DNA of 64,000 bases, taken from the NCBI GenBank assembly GCA_963726975.1, contig CAVSEK010000013.1, positions 620,001 to 684,000 of the forward strand. Reading direction: 5' to 3'. The DNA is from CAVSEK01 sp963726975 (GTDB taxonomy: Bacteria > Actinomycetota > Actinomycetes > Mycobacteriales > SCTD01). Shown here in pieces: positions 1 to 8,716 of the stretch (position 1 is its first letter; every line of letters begins with the position of its first letter). The notes under the pieces were generated by a model. It saw only the letters and a list, made by a program, of their open reading frames with translations. It had not been told where the DNA came from and made no database searches. Position numbers and translations under genes: made by a program.

Positions 1-730
1 AGTTGAGGTGCTCGCGCCCGCCCTGCTCGGTGAGGTCGTCGGACACGACCTGCGCCTTGACGCGCACCGCCCGCTCGACGAGCTCGCGGGTGTGCGGCCC
101 GTCCGGCCGGGTGGCGCCCGCGGGGTCCTGCTCGACGAGCTCGAGGATGCGCGGGTCGTGGGTGAAGCCGACCTTGACGACCTCGGCGAGCCCGGCCACG
201 TAGTCGTGCCGGGGCATCGTCGCGAGCGCGGCGAGGTCGCACAGGACCGCGGCAGGCGGGTGGAACGCACCGACGAGGTTCTTGCCGGCGGAGGTGTTGA
301 CGGCCGTCTTGCCGCCGACGGCGGCATCGACCATGCCGAGCAGGGTGGTCGGCACCTGGACCACCCGCACGCCGCGCAGCCAGGTCGCGGCCACGAAGCC
401 CGCCAGGTCGGTGGTGGCGCCGCCCCCGACCGCCACGACCGCGTCGCTGCGCGTGAAGCCGGTCTGCCCGAGGACGTCCCACACGTACGCCGCGACCTTG
501 AGGTCCTTGCTCGCCTCGCCGTCGGGGACCTCCACGGCGTGCGCCTCGAACCCCTGCTCGCGCAGGTCCTCGAGCACCGCGTCGCCCGTCGCGCGCAGCG
601 CGCCGGGGTGCACCACCGCGACCCGCTGCGCCCCGCGGAGCGGCGCGGCGAGCTCGCCGAGCAGGCCCTCGCCGACGACCACCTCGTACGGCGAGGGTCC
701 GGACACGGGGATGCGGGTCGGGGGGCTCAC
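1..730 (-). CDS. aroB: 3-dehydroquinate synthase AroB (C-terminus cut by window edge)
   Basis: AroB cyclises DAHP to 3-dehydroquinate, the second step of the shikimate pathway, using NAD and a divalent metal. The reading frame is open to the left edge, so only about the first 240 residues are present. It begins at a GTG (MSPPTRIPVSG) and shows the NAD-binding GGGATTDLAGFVA stretch, then QVPTTLLGMVDAAVGGKT and NTSAGKNLVGAFHPP, all diagnostic of AroB. It follows aroK after a short gap and closes an aroC-aroK-aroB run. No defect is visible in the part present. Confidence 0.95.
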   Translation of the reverse strand, partial: MSPPTRIPVSGPSPYEVVVGEGLLGELAAPLRGAQRVAVVHPGALRATGDAVLEDLREQGFEAHAVEVPDGEASKDLKVAAYVWDVLGQTGFTRSDAVVAVGGGATTDLAGFVAATWLRGVRVVQVPTTLLGMVDAAVGGKTAVNTSAGKNLVGAFHPPAAVLCDLAALATMPRHDYVAGLAEVVKVGFTHDPRILELVEQDPAGATRPDGPHTRELVERAVRVKAQVVSDDLTEQGGREHLN

Positions 731-765
731 CCGGCCGACCCTAGTGGGCAGCGAGCGGGCGGGGC

Positions 766-1269
766 TCAGGCGAGCAGGGCCAGCACCTCGGCGGCCACGT
801 CGTCCGGACGGCGGTCGTCGGTGGCGACGGTGTGCGTGGCGACCTCGGCGTAGAGGGGACGTCGCTGCTCGAGCAGGCTGCGCAGCTGGGCCCGCGGGTT
901 CAGCGCGAGCACCGGGCGGGTGCGGTTGAGCCCGACCCGCTCGGCCGCGGCCGGGAGCCCGACGTCGAGCAGGACGACCGTGTGCCCGCGCAGCGCGTCG
1001 CGCGTCTCCGCGGCGAGCACCGCCCCTCCGCCGAGCGAGAGGACCCCGTCGTGCCCCTCGAGCGCCGCCCGGACGGCGGTCCGCTCGAGCTCGCGGAACC
1101 GGTCCTCGCCGTCGGCGTAGAAGATGTCGGCGATCTCCTGACCGGTCGTCGCTTCGACGTCCGCGTCCGTGTCGCGGAAGGCGACCCCGAGCCGGTCGGC
1201 CAGCAACCGCCCGACGGTCGTCTTGCCCGCGCCGGGAGGGCCGACGAGCACGCAGCGCGGCCGGGTCAC
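766..1269 (-). CDS. aroK: Shikimate kinase
   Basis: AroK phosphorylates shikimate to shikimate-3-phosphate with ATP. The 167-residue protein is normal for the family. It has the Walker A loop GPPGAGKTT near residue 10, the shikimate-binding DTDADVE (about 32-38), FRELE, and the GGGAV loop near residue 80. The lid and adenine region includes RTRPVL. The GTG start overlaps the aroC stop by four bases (GTGA), indicating translational coupling. A much longer in-frame upstream extension is only aroC read in another frame and was rejected. Confidence 0.96.
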   Translation of the reverse strand: MTRPRCVLVGPPGAGKTTVGRLLADRLGVAFRDTDADVEATTGQEIADIFYADGEDRFRELERTAVRAALEGHDGVLSLGGGAVLAAETRDALRGHTVVLLDVGLPAAAERVGLNRTRPVLALNPRAQLRSLLEQRRPLYAEVATHTVATDDRRPDDVAAEVLALLA

Positions 1270-2444
1270 CGCACGGACAGGCTCGCGAGGTAGGCCTCGC
1301 AGTTGCGCCTGGTCTCCACGACGGAGTCGCCGCCGAACTTCTCCAGCGCCGCCTCGGCGAGGACGAGCGCGACCATCGCCTCGGCGACGACACCGGCCGC
1401 GGGGACGGCGCAGACGTCGCTGCGCTGGTGGTGCGCCACGGCGGCCTCGCCGGTCGCCGTGTCGATCGTGCGCAGGGCCCTCGGGACGGTGCTGATCGGC
1501 TTCATGGCGGCGCGCACGCGCAGCACCTGGCCGCTGGTCATGCCGCCCTCCGTGCCGCCGAGCCGGCCGCTGCTGCGCGTGAGCACGCCGTCCTCGCGGA
1601 CGATCTCGTCCATCACCTGGCTGCCGCGCTGGTGGGCGACCTCGAAGCCGTCCCCGACCTCGACGCCCTTGATGGCCTGGATGCCCATGAGCGCGCCCGC
1701 CAGCCGCGCGTCGATGCGGCGGTCGCCGTGCACGTGGCTGCCCAGCCCGGGCGGCAGCCCGTAGGCGAGCACCTCGACGACACCGCCGAGCGTGTCGCCG
1801 TCCTTCTTGGCCGCGTCGACCTCGGCGACCAGCCGGTCGCTGGCCGCGTCGTCGAAGACCCGCACGGGGCTGGCGTCGACCGCGGGCAGGTCGTCCGGGC
1901 GCGGGAGCGGCACGTCGCCGACCCGCTCGGCGCCGATCGACACGACGTGGCTGAGGACCTGCACGCCGTACGCCTGGTGCAGGAAGGCCTTGGCGACGGC
2001 GCCGAGGGCCACGCGGGCCGCGGTCTCGCGGGCGCTCGCGCGCTCGAGCACCGGGCGGGCGTCGTCGAAGCCGTACTTCTGCATCCCGACGAGGTCGGCG
2101 TGCCCGGGGCGGGGCCGGGTGAGGGCGGCGTTGCGCGCCAGGCCCTCGAGCGCCTCGGCGGGCACCGGGTCCGGCGACATCACCGTCTCCCACTTGGGCC
2201 ACTCGGTGTTGCCGACCCGCACCGCGACCGGCCCGCCCTGCGTGCAGCCGTGCCGGACCCCGCCGAGGAACTCGACCTCGTCGCGCTCGAACGCCATCCG
2301 GGCACCGCGGCCGTGCCCCAGCCGCCGGCGGGCCAGCTCGTCGGCGACCTCCGCGCTCGAGGTCGTGACGCCCGCGGGCAGACCCTCGAGCACCGCCACC
2401 AGCGCAGGCCCGTGCGACTCCCCGGCGGTCAACCAGCGCAGCAT
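1266..2444 (-). CDS. aroC: Chorismate synthase
   Basis: AroC converts 5-enolpyruvylshikimate-3-phosphate to chorismate with reduced FMN as cofactor. The 392-residue length is typical. The N-terminus carries the family signature GESHGPALVAVLEGLPAG (residues 8-25); further signatures are RRRLGHGRG, the GxxSARET-like ERASARETAARVALGA and the C-terminal RSDVCAVPAAGVVAEAM. It is the first aro gene after the pilus cluster: 47 bases separate its ATG from the stop of the PilP-position gene, so it may be cotranscribed with pilMNO. It is coupled to aroK by a GTGA overlap. Confidence 0.97.
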   Translation of the reverse strand: MLRWLTAGESHGPALVAVLEGLPAGVTTSSAEVADELARRRLGHGRGARMAFERDEVEFLGGVRHGCTQGGPVAVRVGNTEWPKWETVMSPDPVPAEALEGLARNAALTRPRPGHADLVGMQKYGFDDARPVLERASARETAARVALGAVAKAFLHQAYGVQVLSHVVSIGAERVGDVPLPRPDDLPAVDASPVRVFDDAASDRLVAEVDAAKKDGDTLGGVVEVLAYGLPPGLGSHVHGDRRIDARLAGALMGIQAIKGVEVGDGFEVAHQRGSQVMDEIVREDGVLTRSSGRLGGTEGGMTSGQVLRVRAAMKPISTVPRALRTIDTATGEAAVAHHQRSDVCAVPAAGVVAEAMVALVLAEAALEKFGGDSVVETRRNCEAYLASLSVR

Positions 2445-2491
2445 GCCCCCAGTCTGGCAGAGCGAGCGCCGTGGGGCTCAGCGCCGACCGG

Positions 2492-3195
2492 TCACAGCAC
2501 GTCGCGCTGGTCGCCCGCCACGAGGTCGAGCGGCGCGGCGTCGCCGACCTGGAGCAGCACGTGGTCGGCGCCGTCCTGCGCGCGGACCGCCAGCACCACG
2601 AGCTCGCCGTACCGGCCGAAGCGCTGGTTGACGAACACGCTGGTGGCCACCCCGTCCACCTTCCACGTGACGATCCGCGGGTCGTCGGTCGGCGTGCCGG
2701 TCACCGGTGAGCACGAGCGGGTAGGTGCGCGGCGTCGCGGGCGTCGCCGGGGGCGTGCTCGGCGGGGCTGAGGGAGTGCCGGGCGAGGACGGCGAGGCGG
2801 TCGGGGTCGGGGTCGACGTCGGGGTCGCCGTCGGGGTCGACCCACTGGGCGGGCTGCCCGAGGAGGTGCCCGAGGAGGTGCCGACCGGCGCGGCCGCCGC
2901 CTCCGCGACGAGGGCCTTGAACGGGTTGCGGCCCTGCGTCTGCTCCGCGGCCGCGGGGAGCGCGACGACGTCGGGCACCGGGACCGCCGAGGGCGAGGCG
3001 GCGGCGCGACGGGCGGGCGACGGCTACCGCCTCCACCGCCTCGTCGCCTCCCCCGCTGCCCAGCAGCAGGTAGGCCCCGGCGCCGAGGACCACGGCCGCG
3101 AGGAGTCCTCCCCCGACCGCCAGTCGTCGGCGGTCGGGGCCGGCAGCGGGCAGCTCCTGCACGGGCTCGGCGTTGCCGAAGGGGAACTCGGTCAT
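2492..3195 (-). CDS. PilP-position pilus assembly protein (two apparent frameshifts)
   Basis: This is the last gene of the pilM-N-O series and occupies the pilP position, but I see no clear PilP homology. It starts at an ATG overlapping the pilO stop (ATGA) with MTEFPFGNAEPVQEL. One membrane helix follows at about residues 26-48 (LAVGGGLLAAVVLGAGAYLLL). The middle is rich in Thr, Pro and Ser (TPTATPTSTPTPTASP), as in an extracellular linker. The C-terminal domain contains TYPLVLT, then DDPRIVTWKVDGVATSVFVNQ and ends LVAGDQRDVL. The frame changes near 3010 and near 2706; dropping one G from ACCGGTGACC at the latter restores the frame. Topology suggests a cytoplasmic N-terminus and an external domain, consistent with an alignment-complex protein. 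Confidence 0.6.
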
Positions 3196-3933
3196 CGGGA
3201 CTCCTGCTGGGCCACAGCGGCGACGGGCGCCACGACGGGGACGGCGGGGGCGGCGCCGGCGGCCACGTAGACCTCGGCGGTGATGGTGGCCACGAGGTGC
3301 TGGCCGTCGTCGGTCGAGGGCGCGGTCGCCCCGGCGACGGCCTGCTGGCCGACCGGGTTGGTGCCGGGCGCGAGGGTCACCGCGGTGACGCGCAGTGCCC
3401 GCGGCAGGTCCTCGAGCGCGGCGAGGTACGCCTGGAGGTCGAAGTAGCTGCCGAAGGCCGAGATGGTCAGCGGCATGGACTGCAGCTGCCCCGCGCCGCT
3501 CGCAGCGCCGGGCGCGGAGGGCCACGGGTGCGGTCGGGCGCGGTCGCCGCGTCGGCGCCGGCCGCGACGGGCTTGCCCGCCGCGCGACGCGACGGGGGCC
3601 GGCGCGCCGGGCGTGATGCGAGACGAACTCCACGCCCGCACCGGTGGCGGCCGCGGCCAGAGCCCTCAGCAGCGCCGGCTGTGCGGCGTTGTCGGGCAGC
3701 TTGGCGGCCACGGCGGCGAGCTTGGCCTGCTCCTTGGGCAGGTCCTTGCTCTGCGCCCTGAGCGTCGCGATCTGGGTGCGCAGCTGGTCGTTGGACTGCA
3801 CCTGGGTCGCGGCCTCGTCCCGCAGGGCCGCGGCGTCCGCCCGCCTGGGCGAGACGAGCAGGAACCAGCCGGCGCCCAGGACGGCGAGGACGGCGACGAG
3901 GCTGAGCGCCACCCACTGCTTGAGCTTGTCCAC
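3192..3933 (-). CDS. pilO: PilO-like type IV pilus inner-membrane protein (frameshifted as sequenced)
   Basis: PilO pairs with PilN in the pilus alignment complex. It starts at GTG (MDKLKQWVALSLVAV), two bases after the pilN stop. One membrane helix lies at about residues 7-26. A predicted coiled coil follows (DAAALRDEAATQVQSNDQLRTQI and onward), then a C-terminal ferredoxin-like part with FGSYFDLQAYLAALEDLPRAL, the usual PilO motif. The frame breaks about three times between 3520 and 3620, in a GC-dense linker. N- and C-terminal parts both look intact, so sequencing errors are the likelier cause. The stop overlaps the next ATG. Confidence 0.8.
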
Positions 3934-3935
3934 GA

Positions 3936-4631
3936 TCAGCTCCCGGGCTTCGCGTAGCGGCCGGACAGCGCGTCCGGCGAGAGGGTGACGGTCGTCGACC
4001 AGTCGACGACCTTGCGACGGCCGATGAGCCGCTCGGTCGAGCTCTGCAGGAGCGGGTCGACGTAGCCGTCCTGACCCGCCAGCGACTCGAGCCACACGGC
4101 GACGTCCTCGTGGGCGTAGGCCGTGCCGGAGACGGCGACGGTCCCGATGCCGGCGGCCGCCGGGGCTGCGGCCGCCGCGCCGGACGCCCCGCCCGCACCC
4201 GCCTGCGTGAAGCCCAGCGAGGTGACCCAGACGCCGTCGGGGACCGTCAGCGCCAGGTCGTTGAGGAAGCGCGAGTAGCGCACCTCCTGCCCCATGGCCG
4301 TCGTGAGCAGCGCCTGCGCCTGGGAGGCGCGCTGGTAGGTGGCGGTCACGTCGCGGTACCGGGCAGACTCGGCCGTGAGCACCTGCTGCTGCGCGGCGGC
4401 CGCGTCGACCTCCCCCTGCGCGTCGGCGACCGAGCCGCTCGCCCCGACGAAGAGCAGCGCGACGACCCCGACCGCGGCGAGCACGCCGGACCCCAGTCCC
4501 GCCTGGACGCGGCGGAAGCGCCGCGCGGCCTCGATCTCCGGCGGCAGCAGGTTGACCCGGGGCAGCGCCAGCGGGGCGCCGACCACGGCCGGCGCAGCCC
4601 CGCGCGGGCGCGCCTTCGACAGCGAGATCAC
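3936..4631 (-). CDS. pilN: PilN-like type IV pilus assembly protein
   Basis: PilN binds PilM in the cytoplasm and PilO across the membrane. The 231-residue protein has the PilM-binding motif LPRVNLLPPEIEAARR at about residues 23-38 (family consensus INLLP). A transmembrane helix follows (VLAAVGVVALLFVG), then a coiled coil (QGEVDAAAAQQQVLTAESARY) and a C-terminal FLNDLALTVPDGVWVTSLGF domain typical of PilN. A Gly/Ala-rich insert (GAGGASGAAAAAPAAAG) interrupts the C-terminal domain. The GTG start overlaps the pilM stop by four bases. Confidence 0.92.
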   Translation of the reverse strand: MISLSKARPRGAAPAVVGAPLALPRVNLLPPEIEAARRFRRVQAGLGSGVLAAVGVVALLFVGASGSVADAQGEVDAAAAQQQVLTAESARYRDVTATYQRASQAQALLTTAMGQEVRYSRFLNDLALTVPDGVWVTSLGFTQAGAGGASGAAAAAPAAAGIGTVAVSGTAYAHEDVAVWLESLAGQDGYVDPLLQSSTERLIGRRKVVDWSTTVTLSPDALSGRYAKPGS

Positions 4632-5692
4632 GACGCCATCCCGAGGGCGAGGCCGAGCGGGACGGTGACCATCGGCTCGACGTAGCTGAGCTGCTCGTCG
4701 GTGAGGCCGGTCTTGCCCAGCCGCAGGCCCGCCAGCGGCCGGGCCACGTCCACCGGCAGGCGCGTGGCGGCGGACAGGCGCGGCGCGAGGTTGCCCAGCC
4801 GGGACCCGCCGCCGGAGACCACCACGCGGCCGATGCGCACGGCGCCCGGCTGCGCGAGGTAGTAGTCGAGCGAGCCGCGGACCTCCTCGACGAAGGTGCT
4901 GCCGCTGTGCTCGAGGGCGCGGTGGGCCGGCGACGTCTCGGCCGTCCCCTGCACCGCGGCCAGGCCGGTCGTCTGCTTCACCGACTCCGCCTGGTCCACC
5001 GGCACGCCGAGGCGCTCGGCGACGGCCTCGGTGATGTCGGCGCCTCCCATGAGCAGGATGCGCACGAAGCGCGGCACCCCCGCCTGGTGCACCACGATGT
5101 TCGTCACCGACGCCCCGACGTCGACCAGCGCCTCGGCGTGCACGTCGGCCAGGCCCGTCGCCGTGTGCGCGACCGAGCGCAGCACCGCGAAGCTGTTGAG
5201 GTCGACCAGGGTCGGCTGCAGACCCGCGCGGGTGACCGCCTCCAGCGCGCTGCCGACCATGTCGCGGGCGGCGGCGACGAGCAGGACCCGCGCGGTCCGG
5301 GCGCCGTTGTCGTCGACGTGCTCCTCGAGCAGGTGGGAGTCGAGGATGGCGTGCTCGACGGGCATGGGGATGACGTCCTGCACCTGGAAGCCCAGCGAGG
5401 CGCGCAGCTCGCCCGGCGGCAGCCACGGCAGGTCGACCTGCCGGACGACGACCTTCTGGTTCGCGACGCCGACGACGACCTTCCTGGTCGAGAAGCGCAC
5501 CTGCGCCCACAGCTGCTTGACGGCTGCGGCGACGGCCTGCGGGTCGACGACCTCGCCGTCGCGCACGGCACCCGCGGGCAGGGCGACCTGGCCGAACTTC
5601 TCGAGCGTCGGGCCGGCCTTGCCGAGCGTCAGCTCGGCCGCGCGCACCCCGGAGGTCCCGATGTCGAGACCCACCACTGGTCGTCCAGCCAC
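4628..5692 (-). CDS. pilM: Type IV pilus assembly ATPase-fold protein PilM
   Basis: PilM is a cytoplasmic actin/FtsA-fold protein that links PilN to the pilus motor. The 354 residues match the family. The nucleotide-binding elements are visible: phosphate-1 VGLDIGTSGVRAAEL (residues 8-22), connect-1/phosphate-2 LVDVGASVTNIVV, and adenosine VVSGGGSRLGNL. RQVDLPWLPPGELRASLGFQVQDVIP (about 83-108) is the characteristic PilM shared-domain motif. It is the first gene of the pilM-N-O-P series; 105 bases separate it from the pilD stop upstream. No frameshift is seen. Confidence 0.95.
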   Translation of the reverse strand: MAGRPVVGLDIGTSGVRAAELTLGKAGPTLEKFGQVALPAGAVRDGEVVDPQAVAAAVKQLWAQVRFSTRKVVVGVANQKVVVRQVDLPWLPPGELRASLGFQVQDVIPMPVEHAILDSHLLEEHVDDNGARTARVLLVAAARDMVGSALEAVTRAGLQPTLVDLNSFAVLRSVAHTATGLADVHAEALVDVGASVTNIVVHQAGVPRFVRILLMGGADITEAVAERLGVPVDQAESVKQTTGLAAVQGTAETSPAHRALEHSGSTFVEEVRGSLDYYLAQPGAVRIGRVVVSGGGSRLGNLAPRLSAATRLPVDVARPLAGLRLGKTGLTDEQLSYVEPMVTVPLGLALGMAS

Positions 5693-5797
5693 GTCCTGTC
5701 CCTCCCGGCAGGGGCCGCGGGGCCCCGGCGTCCGGCGCTGCGCGTCGGTGTCCTCAGGGGCTTCGGACGGTCACTCTCCGTGCTTGAGCCGTCCGGC

Positions 5798-6593
5798 TCA
5801 GAGTCCGCTGAGCCCGAGGTAGGCGTCGAAGAGGGCGGGTCCGGCAAGCACGCCGAGCAGGGCACCCGCGAGCATGAACGGGCCGTACGGCACGCGGCTC
5901 TTGCGCCCCCCGCGGCCGCTCAGCACCAGCCCGACGCTGAAGACGCCGCCGAGGACGAAGCCGGCGAACAGCCCGACGCCCCAGGCGCCCCAGCCGACCC
6001 AGGCCGTCGCCATGCCGAGCACCCCGGCGAGCTTGACGTCCCCGAAGCCCATGCCCGCCGGGTAGGCGAAGCACAGCGCGAAGTAGGAGCCGTACATGGC
6101 GGCGCCGCCCAGCAGCGCGCGCACGAGGTCACCGCTGTCCGACCCGAGGACGGTGCCCAGCAGCAGCAGCGCGGCCACGACGCCGTACGACGGGAGGGTC
6201 AGCACGTCCGGCAGCCGCTGCACGTCGAGGTCGATGAGCGCCAGCGCCAGCCCGACCGCGGCCAGGTAGAGGTAGGCCGGCAGCACGGGGTCCCACCCGA
6301 AGCGCAGCGCGAGGACCGCGAACAGGACGCCGGTGCCCGCCTCGACGAGCGGGTAGCGCGCGCTGATCGGGGGCGCTGCAGTCGCGGCAACGGCCCCGCA
6401 GCAGCAGCCACCCGAGCACGGGCACGTTGTCACGCGGCCGGATGGTGCTGCCGCATCCGGGGCAGGCGCTGGGCGGGCTGACCACCGACTCGCCGCGCGG
6501 CACGCGCCAGACGACGACGTTGAGGAACGAGCCGATGAGCAGGCCCAGGACGGCGCAGGCGGCGGCGAGCACGGCCGCACCGTAGGTGGTCAG
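5798..6593 (-). CDS. pilD: Prepilin peptidase PilD (one frameshift as sequenced)
   Basis: PilD is the membrane aspartyl protease that removes prepilin leaders and can N-methylate the new N-terminus. It shows the tetracysteine zinc site (CPGCGSTI ... CRDC), both catalytic aspartates (LALIDLDVQRLPD and the GxGD motif in GMGFGDVKLAG), and about seven hydrophobic segments. The frame breaks near 6368, where a run of five C (minus strand) would read through as CSAPISARYPLVE if it were four. The likeliest start is a CTG overlapping the upstream TGA (CTGACC); a GTG at 6572 is the alternative and would shorten the first helix. It processes the pilins and minor pilins encoded just upstream. Confidence 0.92.
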
Positions 6594-8003
6594 CGGTCGA
6601 CCTCGCGGTAGTTGTCCACCGTCACCCGCAGGAGGCCGCCGGGCATGTTCTGCAGGAAGCAGTCGTCGAGGTAGACGTCGGCGGTGCCGCGCAGGTCGAT
6701 GCTGTCGGCGTAGAGGGTGCCGATGAGCTGACCCGTGCCGTTGGCCTTCGTCACCTGGCCGTTCGGGTAGGGCCCGGGCACGAAGACCGACGCGGCCAGG
6801 GTGGTCCCGCCGTTGAGCCTGGCGTTGCCGTTGAGCACGACGACGACCGCGCTCGCCGGGCTGCAGCCCGAGCTGCCGGCCGCCACCGGGTAGCTGCGGC
6901 TGTAGCCGGTCAGGTCCTTGAGGTCGACGGTGCCTCCGACGGCGCTGCCCTTGAGGTCGTAGAACAGCACCGGGTGCGGGTAGGTCGTGGAGGCCGTCGA
7001 GCCCTGCAGCGCGGCGGGGACGGCCGTCGTGCTCGTGTAGTAGAAGCCCTGCTGCTGGGCCGTCGTGCGCAGCGCGTCGAGCTGGCTGTTCGACAGCCCG
7101 GCGGTGTTCACGGTGAAGCCGTACGTGGAGGCCATGCCGGCGAACGACGTCTCCTTGGAGGTGGTCAGCCACGGCGACCCGTTGAGGGTGCCCTTGCCGT
7201 AGCAGGCCGAGGTCGCTGGCGAGCGTGCCGCCGTACAGGTCGGTGTCGTTCGGGTACTTCGGGTCGCACGGGCCGGACGCGTGGATGCTGTTGGCGGGGG
7301 TGCAGGAGTCGTTCTGCTTCTCGACGATCGCGCTGGCGCTGTGGGCGGCGGCCGGCACGCCGTAGTAGGCGTCGGTGCCCTGGAAGTCGGTGAAGCCCCG
7401 GCCCTGGATGCAGCTGTCGCTGAACAGGCTCTCGTAGTGGATGCCTCCGTTGCCCCCGGCCGCCACCGTGTGGGCGAAGACGCCGAGCGGGAAGTCGAAG
7501 GGCGTCACCTGGACGTCCTGGGAGACCGACCGCGAGGCCGCGCCCGTCGTCGCCGTCCCGCTGAAGACCGCGGTGCTGTGGACCACGTAGCGACCGACCT
7601 TGTTGGCCGGCGGCGCGAAGGCCGCCTCCTTCTCGATCCAGACGCGGTACTGCTTGCCACCACCGGCCGCGACGAGGTGGCCGTAGCCGCTGCCCGTGCT
7701 GGGTCCCCGGCCCCAGTCCGGCTGGTTGCCCGTGCCGGAGCACGTCGGCGAGCAGGCCAGCGTGCCGACGCCGTTGGCCCGGATCCACGCGACGGCCTGG
7801 GCGACACCGGCCTCGGACAGGTGCTCCACGGCCGTCCCCTGCCGGTCGTTGACGGCGCCCGCCAGGTTCTGCGACGACAGCAGGGCCGCGGTGGAGCCGA
7901 GCGCGGTCATGACCAGCAGGACCGACAGCACGACGACCATGGCCGCGCCGCGGTCACCGCTCACGCGCCGCCGCAGCCGGGCCAGGGACGGGGTGGGGAT
8001 CAC
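6590..8003 (-). CDS. PilX-like minor pilus assembly protein (one frameshift as sequenced)
   Basis: The protein is about 470 residues. Its N-terminus, IPTPSLARLRRRVSGDRGAA followed by MVVVLSVLLVMTALGSTAALL, is a basic leader plus one hydrophobic helix. That matches the PilX N-terminal domain of minor pilins lacking a classical GF cleavage site. The extracellular part has Cys pairs, including one in the segment LACSPTCSGTG, and many Gly/Ser/Thr residues. It ends VTVDNYREVDR. The frame changes near 7207 (joining segments YGGTLASDL and ACYGKGTLNGSPWL). Start and stop overlap the neighbouring genes (GTGA upstream, CTGA downstream). I infer a pilus-tip or priming component. The precise role is unknown. 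Confidence 0.7.
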
Positions 8004-8716
8004 GTGGTGGCTCCGAGTCCGACGTTGCGCAGGTTCACGAGGGTGGCGTAGCTCTGCTTGTGCGTGCCTTCGAAGACCGTGAAGGCGATGTAGAGGCCGT
8101 CCAGCTCGGCGAGCTCGTTGGCGTCGAGCCCGTTGTTGTTGGGGTGCGGGCAGGCGGCGAGCGGGCTGGTGTCGAGCTCCTGCCAGGTCGTCGTGCCGTT
8201 GCCGTTGGTGTCGCAGGCGTACAGGCTGCTGCGCAGCTCGAGGTGGAAGTCCGAGACGTGCCCGGACAGGATCGGGCGGACGGTCGCGGTCCCGGAGGCG
8301 TCGTCGGCGGTGAGCTGGATCTGGCCGTCGCCCGCGGTCGCGCCCGGGACGAAGCGGTAGGTCAGCGTCTCGGGGTCGGCGGACGACGGCTCGACGACGC
8401 CGTTGCCGTTGAAGTCGGCGCTGAAGGTCACCGAGGACGCGTAGCCGGTCCCCGCGTACGTCCCGGTGGTGAACAGCTCAGCGGCGTCCACCCGCACCGC
8501 CTGGCGCAGCTCGCGCTCCATGCGCACGAGCGCGAGCCGGGCCTCCTCGTTGATGTCGTCGAGCTGCTTGACGTTGTCGACCGCGCGGGCGCTGGACAGC
8601 ACGCTCCCGGTGACCATCGCCATGAGGACGCCGAAGACCGTCATCGCGACGAGCAGCTCGGCGAGCGTGAAGCCGTGGTCGCTCGAGCGCGCCCGCTCCA
8701 GGCGCCGGCGGATCAC
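8000..8716 (-). CDS. PilW/PilJ-like minor pilin
   Basis: This 238-residue prepilin-like protein starts at a GTG overlapping the upstream stop (GTGA). It has a basic leader (IRRRLERARSSDHG) and the type III cleavage motif G|FTLAELLVAM, with Glu5 present, followed by the pilin helix. The body contains VKQLDDINEEARLALVRMERELRQA, typical of PilW/GspJ-type minor pilins, and a possible Ca-loop-like stretch DFNGNGVVEPSSADPETL. It lies between two other pilin-like genes and is probably cleaved by the adjacent PilD. The long N-terminal extension possible in this frame is an overlap artefact. Confidence 0.8.
   Translation of the reverse strand: MIRRRLERARSSDHGFTLAELLVAMTVFGVLMAMVTGSVLSSARAVDNVKQLDDINEEARLALVRMERELRQAVRVDAAELFTTGTYAGTGYASSVTFSADFNGNGVVEPSSADPETLTYRFVPGATAGDGQIQLTADDASGTATVRPILSGHVSDFHLELRSSLYACDTNGNGTTTWQELDTSPLAACPHPNNNGLDANELAELDGLYIAFTVFEGTHKQSYATLVNLRNVGLGATT

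Noticed and set aside
2492..2845. Independent small gene downstream of pilO
   Set aside because: It is the C-terminal part of the PilP-position gene after a frameshift; no start signal.
6590..7135. Separate gene for the C-terminal half of the PilX-like protein
   Set aside because: It lacks a ribosome site and continues the upstream gene after a one-base shift near 7207.
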